Positions 35,045 to 44,102 are shown, counted from the stretch's first letter. The stretch: DNA of 64,000 nt from Flavobacterium jumunjinense (GCF_021650975.2 NZ_CP091285.1:2232001-2296000); one strand, 5' to 3'. Translations and numbers: made by a program. Notes: generated by a model not told the origin, from the sequence alone.

Positions 35045-35885
35045 ATTGTTTTTTGTTTTTCTGATGTTTGTTCAATTTGCTTTTTCGCAAGGTGTAGAAA
35101 GACAAGTTCTTCATGGTAGAATTATTGCAGATTCTTTAGAGGTTGAAAATATTACTATTTTTAATATTTCTTCGAATATTGGAGCAATATCTGATATTGA
35201 TGGGAAATTTTCTATTAGGGCTAGAGTAAAGGATACTTTGTTTTTCCAAGGTTTGTCTTTTGTTTCTCAAAAATATGTGCTTGCGGAGAAAGATATCAGA
35301 GCTGAAGAATTCGAAGTGAGATTGGACGTAAGAGTGAATGAGTTAAATGAAGTAGTTGTTACTCCTTCTACATTAACCGGTGTTTTGGAAATAGATACAA
35401 AAAAGATAAAGACCTATGGATTCACAGGTATAGATATGAACAAGACGAAATATTATGGAGATGAACGATTTAATAGTCCAATGAAAAATTCAACTTTTCC
35501 TAATCATTTCGCACCAAATGGATCAAATTTTGATTTTATAGCTATTGGTAAAGGAATAGGTAATTTGTTAGGAATAGGTAGAAATAAAAAGAAAGACGAG
35601 AATAATTCTTTTGAGATGAGAAGGTTGAAAGATATTCAAACTAAATCTTTTGCAGAACATATGAAGCAACGTTTTTCGCATCACTTTTTTGTTTCTACAT
35701 TGAAAATAGAAAATGAAGATTTGGTTTCTTTTTTAGCTTTTTCGGAAATGCCAAGTTATGAATTGGCAACATTTTTGCGAGCAGAGAATGAATTGATGCT
35801 GATAGAGTATCTAATTACTAAAGCAAGCGAATATAAAATACAAAAAGAAGAATCATTACATTTGCCAAATGAGAAAAAAAATTAA
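35031..35885 (+). CDS. Exported carboxypeptidase-regulatory-like protein 2
   Basis: 284 residues with a signal peptide (FFVFLMFVQFAFSQ). Same layout as the previous protein: a beta-sandwich at about 25-105 (LHGRIIADSLEVENITIFNI, GKFSIRARVKDTLFFQGLSF, VNELNEVVV) and a C-terminal domain that includes FFVSTLKIENEDLVSFLAF, parallel to EYIINTLKIPEDYVEGFLF in the neighbour. The two are therefore tandem paralogues. It overlaps the DUF6702 gene by 17 bp. Confidence 0.82.
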   Translation: MKRNKLFFVFLMFVQFAFSQGVERQVLHGRIIADSLEVENITIFNISSNIGAISDIDGKFSIRARVKDTLFFQGLSFVSQKYVLAEKDIRAEEFEVRLDVRVNELNEVVVTPSTLTGVLEIDTKKIKTYGFTGIDMNKTKYYGDERFNSPMKNSTFPNHFAPNGSNFDFIAIGKGIGNLLGIGRNKKKDENNSFEMRRLKDIQTKSFAEHMKQRFSHHFFVSTLKIENEDLVSFLAFSEMPSYELATFLRAENELMLIEYLITKASEYKIQKEESLHLPNEKKN

Positions 35886-36372
35886 CATTATATCCTTACT
35901 GTTTTTGTATTGTATTGTAACATCTTTCACAATGCATAAGTTTTATGTTTCTGTGACTCAAATTGATTATGTAGCGAAAAAAAATAGAGTTGAAATTACA
36001 TCAAGAATTTTTATTGATGATTTGAATAAGGTTCTTGAAAAGAAATACAATAAAAAAATACACTTAGCTTCAAATAGAGAAATTCCTGAAGCTAAAGATT
36101 TGGTAAAAAGTTATTTAAAAGAGAAAATGAGTGTCTCAATAAATAATAAACCAGTGGAAATGCAATTTTTAGGTACCGAAATTGATAATGATGTGTTAAT
36201 TTGTTATTTAAAAGTTAGTTTTTCTGAAAAAATTACTACTTTCGGATTCGAAAATTCAATTTTAACAGAAATGTTTTCAGATCAGCAAAATTTATTGCAT
36301 ACTGATATCAATAACGAAAAAAGTAGTTATTTATTAACAAATTCTGAAAGAACTGCCTTTTTGAAATTTTAA
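35869..36372 (+). CDS. DUF6702 family exported protein
   Basis: 167 residues with a signal peptide (IISLLFLYCIVTSFTMHKFYVS). The HKFYVSVTQIDY and LEITSRIFIDDLN-type (VEITSRIFIDDLNKVLE) blocks match the DUF6702 family that, in flavobacteria, is regularly found next to an M1 metallopeptidase (from memory). No catalytic residues stand out. Position in the operon suggests a partner or substrate-handling role for the peptidase, which is inference. Confidence 0.82.
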   Translation: MRKKINIISLLFLYCIVTSFTMHKFYVSVTQIDYVAKKNRVEITSRIFIDDLNKVLEKKYNKKIHLASNREIPEAKDLVKSYLKEKMSVSINNKPVEMQFLGTEIDNDVLICYLKVSFSEKITTFGFENSILTEMFSDQQNLLHTDINNEKSSYLLTNSERTAFLKF

Positions 36373-36388
36373 AACTAATTAACCCAAG

Positions 36389-38659
36389 ATGAAAAAGAGA
36401 ATTCTATTTTCTTCAGTTTTAATACTAGCGACTTCATTTTTTGCTGTGGCTCAAAATGAAAAAACTGAAGATAAGAAAAAAGAATCAGGACATTATAACG
36501 AAAATAAATTTCGTCAGATGTATGATTTAATGGCAACGCCTAACATGTTTAGAACCGCATCTGGAGCACCAGGGCCAGCTTACTATCAGCAAAAAGCAGA
36601 TTATAAGATGAATTTGGAACTAGATGACAAGAATCAAAAATTATACGGTTCTGAAACAATTACTTACTATAATAATTCTCCAGAACCTTTAGAATATCTT
36701 TGGGTGCAGTTAGATCAAAATATGCGTGCTGCTGACTCAAAAACACCTTTGGTAGATAACCAAAGAATGGATTTGGCATTGCCACCAGATAAATTTGCTA
36801 AGAAATTTTTGGAAGCTTCCTTTGCAGGTGGATTCAATATCGAACAAGTAAAAGATAAGTCAGGTAAAGACATGAGTTATACCATCAATCAAACAATGAT
36901 GCGTATTAATCTAGATAAACCATTACAACCAAAAGGGAAAATCACTTTTTCTATAAAATGGTGGTATAATATTAATAACTATCAAGTTGACGGTGGTCGT
37001 TCTGGGTATGAATTATTCGATGACGGAAATCGTTTGTATGTAATAGCTCAGTTTTTTCCAAGAATGGCTGTTTATAGCGATGTGGAAGGATGGCAAAATA
37101 TGCAATTTTGGGGTAGAGGAGAGTTTGCTTTAGTTTTTGGTGATTATGATGTTAGTATTACTGTGCCTTCAGATCATATTATGGAAGCAACAGGAGTACA
37201 CCAAAACAGAAAAGACGTTTTTACTGCAGAACAAATGAAAAGATGGGCTTTAGCAGAAAACACATTCGATAAACCAGTTGTAATTGTAACTCAAGCAGAA
37301 GCAGAAGCAGCTGAAAAAGGTTTTTCAGAAAAGAAAAGTACTTGGCGATTTAAAGCAGAAAACGTTCGTGATTTCGGTTTTTCAACATCAAGAAAGTTTA
37401 TGTTAGATGCAATGGCGGTTCAGTTAGAAACCAATAAGCCAATGGCTATTTCAATGTATCCTAAAGAAGCAAATCCTTTATGGGGCGATTTTTCTACGAA
37501 AGCTGTAGCACAGACATTAAAAACATATTCAAAACATACTTTTGATTATCCTTATCCTAAAGCGGTATCTGTTTCAGCAGAAGATCAAGGAATGGAATAT
37601 CCTATGATTTGTTGGAATTTTGGTCGTCCAGATAAAGATGGAAAATATTCTGATAGAATAAAATATGGAATGCTAGGTGTTGTTATTCATGAAGTTGGTC
37701 ATAACTTCTTTCCTATGATTGTAAATTCCGACGAGAGACAATGGACTTGGATGGATGAAGGTTTGAATACTTTTTTAGAGTATTTAACGGAACTAGAGTT
37801 TGATCCAAATTTCCCAACAGATAGAGGGCCAGCGGATAAAATTGTACCTTATATGAAAGGGAATCAAATGTATCTTGAACCAATCATGTCAAACTCAGAA
37901 AATATTTATAATTTCGGAGCTAATGCTTATGGAAAACCTGCTACAGGATTGAATATCCTACGTGAAACAATTATGGGAAGAGAATTGTTTGATCATGCAT
38001 TTAAAACGTATGCACAAAGATGGAAATTTAAACATCCAACGCCAGAAGATTTCTTTAGAACAATGGAAGATGCTTCAGCTGTAGATTTAGATTGGTTTTG
38101 GAGAGGTTGGTTTTATTCAACAGATTATGTTGATTTAGGAATTAAAGAAGTGAAACAATACTATGTTTCTTTAGTACCAACTCAAGAAGTGAAAGATTTT
38201 GTTGCTAAAAGAGGAAGATTCATAAAGGATATGGGACCATTTATTTATTTAGTAGATGAACATCATAAAGAATTTGATTCAGCGACTAAAAAAGCACTTG
38301 AAACTAAAGATGTTCAAATTTTAGACGAATATGTTTCTAAAAACTACTCAACAGAAGAAAGAAAAGCATTAAAAGATCCTAAATATTTTTACGAAGTAGA
38401 GTTCGAAAAACCAGGAGGATTAATGATGCCTATTATTGTGGAGCTTCAATTTGAAGATGGAACAACTGAAACGCATACTTTTCCTGTTCAAATTTGGAGA
38501 AAAAATAATGAAACAGCTAAAAGAGTTTTTGCAACGGATAAGAAAATTGTAAAAATTCAATTAGATCCAAAATTAGAAACAGCAGATATTGATACGTCAA
38601 ACAATGTTTGGCCTGCAGAAGCTGTAATCTCTAAATTTGATGAATTAGAGAAAAAATAA
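36389..38659 (+). CDS. M1 family zinc metallopeptidase, exported
   Basis: 756 residues with a signal peptide (ILFSSVLILATSFFAVAQ). Zinc site HEVGHN (H434, E435, H438) with the third ligand E457 in WMDEGLNTFLEY, an exact HExxH-x18-E spacing. The GAMEN-type exopeptidase motif is replaced by SAEDQGMEYP, so it may not be a classical aminopeptidase. The N-terminal beta domain (YNNSPEPLEYLWVQLDQN) is typical of M1 proteins. Last gene of the 34271 operon; a terminator follows. Confidence 0.93.
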   Translation: MKKRILFSSVLILATSFFAVAQNEKTEDKKKESGHYNENKFRQMYDLMATPNMFRTASGAPGPAYYQQKADYKMNLELDDKNQKLYGSETITYYNNSPEPLEYLWVQLDQNMRAADSKTPLVDNQRMDLALPPDKFAKKFLEASFAGGFNIEQVKDKSGKDMSYTINQTMMRINLDKPLQPKGKITFSIKWWYNINNYQVDGGRSGYELFDDGNRLYVIAQFFPRMAVYSDVEGWQNMQFWGRGEFALVFGDYDVSITVPSDHIMEATGVHQNRKDVFTAEQMKRWALAENTFDKPVVIVTQAEAEAAEKGFSEKKSTWRFKAENVRDFGFSTSRKFMLDAMAVQLETNKPMAISMYPKEANPLWGDFSTKAVAQTLKTYSKHTFDYPYPKAVSVSAEDQGMEYPMICWNFGRPDKDGKYSDRIKYGMLGVVIHEVGHNFFPMIVNSDERQWTWMDEGLNTFLEYLTELEFDPNFPTDRGPADKIVPYMKGNQMYLEPIMSNSENIYNFGANAYGKPATGLNILRETIMGRELFDHAFKTYAQRWKFKHPTPEDFFRTMEDASAVDLDWFWRGWFYSTDYVDLGIKEVKQYYVSLVPTQEVKDFVAKRGRFIKDMGPFIYLVDEHHKEFDSATKKALETKDVQILDEYVSKNYSTEERKALKDPKYFYEVEFEKPGGLMMPIIVELQFEDGTTETHTFPVQIWRKNNETAKRVFATDKKIVKIQLDPKLETADIDTSNNVWPAEAVISKFDELEKK

Positions 38660-38683
38660 TTCAAAATATATAAAAAAGAGTTA

Positions 38684-38729
38684 AACCTAATATCAAATTT
38701 TATAAGTTTGGTATTAGGTTCTTTTTTTC
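38684..38729 (+). terminator. Terminator after the M1 peptidase operon
   Basis: 14-bp stem with one G-T pair, AACCTAATATCAAA (38684-38697) with TTTGGTATTAGGTT (38707-38720), followed by a T run. Confidence 0.88.
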
Positions 38730-38733
38730 TTTG

Positions 38734-38741
38734 TAACTTTG
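38734..38741 (+). promoter_or_regulatory. -7 promoter element (TAACTTTG) for the tatA-like gene
   Basis: Fits TAnnTTTG right after the terminator and 22 bases before the ATG at 38764. Confidence 0.5.
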
Positions 38742-38763
38742 CTTTAAAATAATTTAGTAACAG

Positions 38764-39111
38764 ATGTTTGGTATCGGTTTTTCAGAGATTTTTTTTATAC
38801 TCGTAGCCATTTTAATGTTGTTTGGGTCGAAAGAGATTCCGCAAATGGCAAAGTTCATGGGTAAAACCATGGCTCAATTAAAGAATGCTACAAATGAGAT
38901 TAAAAGCGAGATTAGTAAAAGTGCACAAGACACTGGACTAGACGTGAATTCACTTACCAATGGTATTTCTGAAGAAATTAGTAAAGCAAAAGAAGGAATT
39001 ACAAATGCAGTAAACCCTTTAAAAGATGTAGCTACAGATATTCAAAATCCAATTAAGGAAGTAAAAGAGGATATTGAAAATTTAACAGGGCCAATTAAAA
39101 GACAAATGTAA
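38764..39111 (+). CDS. tatA: Twin-arginine translocase subunit of the TatA/TatE family
   Basis: 115 residues. An N-terminal membrane helix (EIFFILVAILMLFG) is followed by the TatA hinge FGSKEIPQMAKFMGKTM and an amphipathic helix, then a long charged tail (about 55-115). It would multimerise to form the pore for folded, twin-arginine-signal proteins. The hinge FGSKEIP rather than FGPKKLP, and the long tail, leave TatB as an alternative. No tatC is in the window. Confidence 0.88.
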   Translation: MFGIGFSEIFFILVAILMLFGSKEIPQMAKFMGKTMAQLKNATNEIKSEISKSAQDTGLDVNSLTNGISEEISKAKEGITNAVNPLKDVATDIQNPIKEVKEDIENLTGPIKRQM

Positions 39112-39113
39112 TT

Positions 39114-39680
39114 TTGGAAAAACTTATTACGCTAGACAAAGAATTATTAATATTTCTTAACGGATTAGGTTCCGAACAATACGATGCCTTTTGGTTATTG
39201 ATTACAAAACAACTCAATTGGATTCCATATTTTGTTATTTTATTATTCATTCTTCAAAAAAGAATAGGATGGAAAAATTTAGGAATAGCATTGTTATCTA
39301 TAGCTTTGTTGATCACTTTTACAGATCAAATTACGAATCTTTTTAAATATAATTTTGCAAGATTAAGACCTTGTAATGATTTGGATACAAAAGATATAAT
39401 AAGAATAGTTAAACATAGTGATACTTTTAGCTTCTTTTCAGGGCACGCATCTAATTCTATGGCTACAATGACTTTTGTTTTTCTTATCTTGAGAAAATAT
39501 TATAAGTATGCTTTTGTAGTTTTTCTTTTTCCTTTAGTATTTGCTTATAGTAGAATATATTTAGGATTACATTTTCCACTGGATATTTTAACTGGATACT
39601 TATTTGGGATTTTTTCAGGAACTATTTTTTATAAATTTTATATAATAGTTCTGAGAAAGTATTTTTCTCAGAACCTATAA
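39114..39680 (+). CDS. PAP2 family phosphatase
   Basis: 188 residues with about five membrane helices. The three phosphatase motifs are clear: KYNFARLRP (KxxxxxxRP), FFSGHAS (SGH) and SRIYLGLHFPLDI (SRxxxxxHxxxD). It removes phosphate from lipid phosphates such as undecaprenyl or phosphatidylglycerol phosphate at the outer face of the membrane. It starts with TTG, 2 bases after the tatA stop; no suitable ATG exists before the first motif. The close coupling indicates co-transcription. Confidence 0.9.
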   Translation: MEKLITLDKELLIFLNGLGSEQYDAFWLLITKQLNWIPYFVILLFILQKRIGWKNLGIALLSIALLITFTDQITNLFKYNFARLRPCNDLDTKDIIRIVKHSDTFSFFSGHASNSMATMTFVFLILRKYYKYAFVVFLFPLVFAYSRIYLGLHFPLDILTGYLFGIFSGTIFYKFYIIVLRKYFSQNL

Positions 39681-39687
39681 TAATTTT

Positions 39688-40329
39688 TTAAAGTACTCGG
39701 CTCACTGTTAATCCATCTCGAATAGGAAGTAAAACAGTTTCAACTCTAGTATCGTTGTTTAGAAGTTGGTTGTACTCAAGTAGTATTTTCGTACTTGTAT
39801 CTTTTGGATCAAGTTCTTCTACTACTTTTCCGCTCCATAATACATTATCAGAAAGTATAATTCCTCCTTTATTCATTATTGGAACAATTAAATGGAAATA
39901 GTTAATATAGTTTTCTTTATCAGCATCAATAAAAACTAAATCATATTTTTTATTTAAGGTAGGGATAATATCTATTCCGCTACCAAGATGTTGCACAATC
40001 TGGTTTCTCCATTCAGATAAATCAAAATATTTTTTCTGAAAATCGAAAAGTTCTTCGTTAAGGTCTATGGTGTCAATTGAGCCATTTTTAGCCATTCCTT
40101 CAGCTAAACATAAGGTAGCGTAGCCCGTATAGGTGCCAATTTCTAAGATGTTCTCAGGATTGATGATTTTAGATAACATACTCAAAACTCTACCTTGAAA
40201 ATGCCCACTAAGCATTCTTGGTTGTAAAATTTTCTGATAGGTTTCTTTGTTTAATTTTGCTAATAATTCTGGTTCATTTTGACTATGATTAGCTACATAA
40301 TCTTCCAAATCTTCAGAGATAAAATGCAT
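39688..40329 (-). CDS. O-methyltransferase, catechol-O-methyltransferase-like family
   Basis: 213 residues, SAM-dependent. Seen: the SAM-binding motif NILEIGTYTGYATLCLAE, the acidic end of strand 2 (IDTIDLNEE), the metal/substrate motif DLVFIDADKENYINYF and IILSDNVLWSGKVV. This is the family 3 (CCoAOMT/YrrM-like) pattern. The substrate is not predictable. Monocistronic and convergent with the PAP2 gene. Confidence 0.92.
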   Translation of the reverse strand: MHFISEDLEDYVANHSQNEPELLAKLNKETYQKILQPRMLSGHFQGRVLSMLSKIINPENILEIGTYTGYATLCLAEGMAKNGSIDTIDLNEELFDFQKKYFDLSEWRNQIVQHLGSGIDIIPTLNKKYDLVFIDADKENYINYFHLIVPIMNKGGIILSDNVLWSGKVVEELDPKDTSTKILLEYNQLLNNDTRVETVLLPIRDGLTVSRVL

Positions 40330-40348
40330 AATGATTAGTTGTTTTTTG

Positions 40349-40356
40349 CAAAATTA
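40349..40356 (-). promoter_or_regulatory. -7 promoter element (TAATTTTG, minus strand) for the O-methyltransferase gene
   Basis: Fits TAnnTTTG on the minus strand, 19 bases before the ATG at 40329. It shares a 73-bp divergent region with the rlmN promoter. Confidence 0.55.
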
Positions 40357-40390
40357 CAAATTAACAATTTAACGAGTAAACAATTTAACC

Positions 40391-40398
40391 TAACTTTG
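40391..40398 (+). promoter_or_regulatory. -7 promoter element (TAACTTTG) for rlmN
   Basis: Fits TAnnTTTG with only 4 bases to the rlmN ATG at 40403, so the mRNA would be nearly leaderless. Confidence 0.55.
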
Positions 40399-40402
40399 CA
40401 CC

Positions 40403-41443
40403 ATGCAAACGACAAAAAAAGACATAAGAGCTTTAACGAAAGAGCAATTAAGAGAATTCTTTGTTTCTAATGGAGACAAAGCGTTTAGAGGAAATCAAGT
40501 ATACGAATGGTTGTGGAGTAAAAGAGCACATACATTCGAAGATATGACAAATGTTTCTAAAGAAACAAGAATAATGTTGCAAAGTAATTTTGTAATTAAT
40601 CATATCAAGGTAGATACAATGCAACGTAGTGAAGATGGTACAGTAAAAAATGCTGTTCGTTTGCATGATGATTTAATTGTAGAATCGGTATTGATTCCAA
40701 CAAAAACTAGAACAACAGCGTGTGTTTCTAGTCAGGTTGGTTGTAGTTTAGATTGTAATTTTTGTGCAACAGCTCGTTTGAAAAGAATGAGAAATTTGGA
40801 ACCAGGTGAAATATACGATCAAGTTGCGGCTATAGATAATGAAAGTCGTTTGTATTATGACAGACCATTGTCGAATATAGTTTTCATGGGAATGGGCGAG
40901 CCTTTAATGAATTATCCTAACGTGATGAAAGCGATAGATATGATAACTTCTCCAGAAGGTTTAGGTATGTCTCCAAAAAGAATAACCGTTTCAACTTCTG
41001 GTGTTTCTAAGATGATAAAGAAAATGGCAGATGATGAGGTGAAAGTTAAATTAGCGGTATCATTACATTCAGCAATTGAAGAGATACGTAATCATATTAT
41101 GCCATTTACGAAAAGCTTTCCTTTACCCGATTTAAGAGAAGCTTTAGAATATTGGTATCAAAAAACAAAAAGTAAAGTTACTTATGAATATGTTGTTTGG
41201 AAAGGGATTAATGATAATAAAGCTTCAATTGACGCTTTAGTTAAGTTTTGTAAATATGTTCCTTGTAAAGTAAACCTTATTGAATATAATCCAATTGATG
41301 ATGGAGAGTTTCAGCAAGCATCTGAAAAAGCAACTGAAGATTATATTTATGCTTTAGAACGAAATAATATTGTAGTTAAAGTGCGTAGAAGTAGAGGAAA
41401 AGACATCGATGCTGCTTGTGGACAATTAGCAAATAAGACTTAA
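40403..41443 (+). CDS. rlmN: Dual-specificity 23S rRNA A2503 / tRNA A37 C2-methyltransferase
   Basis: 346 residues, radical-SAM enzyme. The [4Fe-4S] cluster cysteines are C114, C118 and C121 (GCSLDCNFCATARL), and the methyl-carrier/resolving Cys lies near the C-terminus (IDAACGQLANK). Other landmarks are VFMGMGEPLMNYPNV and CKVNLIEYNPI. Normal length. It methylates position 2 of A2503 in 23S rRNA, and A37 in some tRNAs, improving fidelity. Own promoter at 40391. Confidence 0.97.
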   Translation: MQTTKKDIRALTKEQLREFFVSNGDKAFRGNQVYEWLWSKRAHTFEDMTNVSKETRIMLQSNFVINHIKVDTMQRSEDGTVKNAVRLHDDLIVESVLIPTKTRTTACVSSQVGCSLDCNFCATARLKRMRNLEPGEIYDQVAAIDNESRLYYDRPLSNIVFMGMGEPLMNYPNVMKAIDMITSPEGLGMSPKRITVSTSGVSKMIKKMADDEVKVKLAVSLHSAIEEIRNHIMPFTKSFPLPDLREALEYWYQKTKSKVTYEYVVWKGINDNKASIDALVKFCKYVPCKVNLIEYNPIDDGEFQQASEKATEDYIYALERNNIVVKVRRSRGKDIDAACGQLANKT

Positions 41444-41479
41444 AATTTTTAATGCTACTAATAGATTATTTATGTTTGT

Positions 41480-41510
41480 TTTGCTACAAGTTTTGTTTTA
41501 GTTACTTTTG
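41480..41510 (+). promoter_or_regulatory. Consensus promoter for the polyprenyl synthetase gene
   Basis: TTTG (41480-41483), a 19-bp spacer and TACTTTTG (41503-41510); the ATG is 8 bases later at 41519. Confidence 0.75.
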
Positions 41511-41518
41511 CTACCACA

Positions 41519-42502
41519 ATGAAAATAGTTGAGCAAATAAAACAACCCATTTTAAATGAAATGGAACTTTTTGAAAAGAAGTTCCGTGAGTCAATGACTT
41601 CTAAAGTGGCGCTACTTAATAGGATTACTCACTACATTGTAAATCGTAAAGGAAAACAAATGCGACCTATGTTTGTTTTCTTAACAGCTAAGATGGTTGC
41701 CAATAACAATGAGGTGAATGAGCGTACTTATCGTGGTGCTTCAGTTATAGAGTTAATCCATACAGCAACATTAGTACATGATGATGTAGTTGATGATAGT
41801 AATAAACGAAGAGGGTTCTTCTCAATCAATGCGCTTTGGAAAAATAAAATAGCAGTTTTAGTTGGTGATTATTTATTATCTAAAGGATTATTGCTTTCTA
41901 TAGATAATAATGATTTCGATTTGTTGAAAATAATATCTGTAGCCGTTCGAGAAATGAGCGAAGGAGAGTTATTGCAAATTGAAAAAGCACGTAGATTAGA
42001 TATTACAGAAGATATTTACTACGAAATCATTCGCCAGAAAACAGCAACACTAATTGCTGCCTGTTGTTCCTTAGGCGCTTGTTCAGTTGTTCCAGAAGAT
42101 TCTACTGTTGTAGAAAAAATGAGAAAATTTGGAGAATTAATTGGAATGGCTTTTCAAATTAAAGACGATTTATTCGATTATACAGACGATGCAATTGGAA
42201 AACCTACAGGAATTGACATCAAAGAACAGAAAATGACACTTCCATTAATTTATGCTTTGAATAATTGTTCTTCTAAAGAAAAAAAATGGGTAATCAATTC
42301 TGTTAAAAACTACAACAAAGACAAAAAAAGAGTTCGTGAAGTAATTCAGTTTGTGAAGGACAAAAAGGGATTGACTTATGCAGAAGAAAAAATGATCCAA
42401 TTTCAACAAGAAGCATTAACGCTAATTCAAGATTTCCCGCCTTCTACTTATAAGGATTCACTTGTGTTGATGGTGAATTATGTTATCGAAAGAAAAAAAT
42501 AA
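41519..42502 (+). CDS. Trans-polyprenyl diphosphate synthase (octaprenyl-type)
   Basis: 327 residues. First aspartate-rich motif LVHDDVVDDSNKRRG (D88, D89, D92, D93) and second motif FQIKDDLFDYTDD, which bind Mg2+-diphosphate in head-to-tail prenyl transfer. KGKQMRP near residue 45 is the isopentenyl-diphosphate-binding block. Residues before the first motif are of the small/long-chain type, so it probably makes the side chain of menaquinone, the quinone for Na+-NQR in this group. That link is inference. Confidence 0.93.
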   Translation: MKIVEQIKQPILNEMELFEKKFRESMTSKVALLNRITHYIVNRKGKQMRPMFVFLTAKMVANNNEVNERTYRGASVIELIHTATLVHDDVVDDSNKRRGFFSINALWKNKIAVLVGDYLLSKGLLLSIDNNDFDLLKIISVAVREMSEGELLQIEKARRLDITEDIYYEIIRQKTATLIAACCSLGACSVVPEDSTVVEKMRKFGELIGMAFQIKDDLFDYTDDAIGKPTGIDIKEQKMTLPLIYALNNCSSKEKKWVINSVKNYNKDKKRVREVIQFVKDKKGLTYAEEKMIQFQQEALTLIQDFPPSTYKDSLVLMVNYVIERKK

Positions 42503-42579
42503 TTTCTATATTCATTCCAAGTTGTTTATTGTTGTGCTGATTTTTTTTCAGTACCTAATGCAATATTTTTTAAAATTCA

Positions 42580-42608
42580 TGCAACCTTTTTTTTAATCAT
42601 CTCGTCTA
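42580..42608 (+). promoter_or_regulatory. ECF-type promoter motif, distal copy
   Basis: TGCAACC (42580-42586), a 16-bp spacer and CGTCTA (42603-42608). The AAC and CGTC cores are the classical ECF sigma -35 and -10 hallmarks. The following word TGTTAATAGAA resembles the start region of the proximal copy. Confidence 0.65.
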
Positions 42609-42654
42609 TGTTAATAGAAGAAGTGATTAAAGCGTTCTGTTTTTTTAAATCAAA

Positions 42655-42683
42655 TGCAACCATCTTAAAAATCATCTCGTCTA
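42655..42683 (+). promoter_or_regulatory. ECF-type promoter motif, proximal copy
   Basis: TGCAACC (42655-42661), again a 16-bp spacer, and CGTCTA (42678-42683), exactly 75 bases after the distal copy. It lies 78 bases upstream of the sigma factor start, suggesting autoregulation. Confidence 0.7.
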
Positions 42684-42760
42684 TATAAATAGAAAGTTAT
42701 ACCAGTTGTTATTTTATAGTAAATTCAATTGAAAGCAAACAGAGTGAATTAAAATTTAAA

Positions 42761-43330
42761 ATGAAAGTAATAAACTTACATAGAGAAGAAAAAAAAATAA
42801 TTGAACAAGCGGTCTTAAACAATAGGCAGGCCCAACATCAATTATACGAGAAGTTTTCTCCTAAAATGTTAAGTGTCTGTCGACAATATATTAAAGACAC
42901 ACATCATGCAGAAGATGTAATGATAACAGCATTCATGAAAGTATTTACGAATTTAAAAAAATTTGAACATAAAGGAAGTTTTGAAGGTTGGATTAGAAGA
43001 ATAATGGTAAATGAATGTATTGATTTTGTTCGAGTAAAGAAAAACGTTTTTCAGCATCAAGAAATTGAAAATGTAATTTTATCAGAAACAGAAGATAGTT
43101 TAGAAATTGAAAGTTTTACGGTAGATGATATTCAATTACTAATTGATAATTTACCAGATGGTTATAGAATGATATTTAATTTATTTGCGATAGAAGGTTA
43201 TAAACACGGTGAAATTGCGAAAATGTTGAATATAAGCGAAGGAACATCAAAATCGCAATTGTCCCATGCAAGAAAAATGCTTCAAGAACAAGTTAACCTA
43301 TTAAAGACAAGAAAAAATGGAACCAAATAA
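42761..43330 (+). CDS. RNA polymerase ECF-type sigma factor
   Basis: 189 residues. Region 2 covers about 25-95 (LYEKFSPKMLSVCRQYIKDTHHAEDVMITAFMKVF, GWIRRIMVNECIDFVR) and region 4 about 125-180 (LPDGYRMIFNLFAIEGYKHGEIAKMLNISEGTSKSQLSHARKML), with no region 1 or 3, which is the ECF layout. It overlaps the next gene by 14 bp. Two ECF-like promoter motifs precede it, so it probably drives its own operon. It is similar to the sigma factors that, in Flavobacterium, sit before an anti-sigma-like membrane protein. Confidence 0.95.
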   Translation: MKVINLHREEKKIIEQAVLNNRQAQHQLYEKFSPKMLSVCRQYIKDTHHAEDVMITAFMKVFTNLKKFEHKGSFEGWIRRIMVNECIDFVRVKKNVFQHQEIENVILSETEDSLEIESFTVDDIQLLIDNLPDGYRMIFNLFAIEGYKHGEIAKMLNISEGTSKSQLSHARKMLQEQVNLLKTRKNGTK

Positions 43331-44033
43331 TTTTGAAAACAAGATAAAAGAGAAGTTGGGTTCAAGGGAATTAAAACCAACAGAAATGGCTTGGGATAGG
43401 TTAGACGCTATGCTAACTGTTCAGGAAAATCAGAAAAAGAAGAAAAACTTCTCGTGGATTTATATTGCTGCATCATTCTTTATTCTTGCATCTGTCGGTT
43501 TTTGGATGCTTAATAATGAACGTGGAAATAATATGATTATTGATAAAAACAATGTGGTTTTTGAAAAATCAACTTCCGATTCGATACGATATAATAAAGT
43601 TATAGATAAGAACGGTCATCTCTTAGAAGAAGACAAAGTGACTAAAAAATCGGAAGGAGCAAACTGGGTGAATAACAGTTTAGAAATCAAGAAGAAACAA
43701 GAATATAAGGTCGTAGAGAAAACTATTGTTTACAAGGATGTTAATTCTGGTTTGGTTATGAATAAAGATCCAGAGAAGAAAGAGGAAAAAGAGACGTCGA
43801 TTAAAAATATAAAACCAGATAATCTGCTAGCTACTTTAGAAAACATACAAGTAACTAAAGAGAATAATAAATTCAAATTAAAAGTAAGTTCATCTTCTTT
43901 GTTAGAATCAGCAGAGAAAAACCAAGATAAAGATTATAAAGAAACCAATGTAGATAAGTTAACAAGAAACTTCAATCAAGTGAAATCGTTGTTAGCTAAT
44001 AGAAATTATGAAACAGACGAAAAAAAAGAATAA
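43317..44033 (+). CDS. Single-pass membrane protein, candidate anti-sigma factor
   Basis: 238 residues. The cytoplasmic N-terminus (about 1-42) contains FENKIKEKLGSRELKPTEMAWDRLDAML, followed by one membrane helix (about 46-64, WIYIAASFFILASVGFWML) and a lysine/glutamate-rich periplasmic region with no fold I recognise. There is no zinc-binding HxxxCxxC anti-sigma motif. Translational coupling to the sigma gene (14-bp overlap) and the topology make it the likely sigma partner; this is inference. Confidence 0.72.
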   Translation: MEPNNFENKIKEKLGSRELKPTEMAWDRLDAMLTVQENQKKKKNFSWIYIAASFFILASVGFWMLNNERGNNMIIDKNNVVFEKSTSDSIRYNKVIDKNGHLLEEDKVTKKSEGANWVNNSLEIKKKQEYKVVEKTIVYKDVNSGLVMNKDPEKKEEKETSIKNIKPDNLLATLENIQVTKENNKFKLKVSSSSLLESAEKNQDKDYKETNVDKLTRNFNQVKSLLANRNYETDEKKE

Positions 44034-44102
44034 AAATCATTCAATCAAATCATAAATCATCAATCTGAAGAATATTCAGGTTAAATTAAAAAACGAACAG
44101 TT

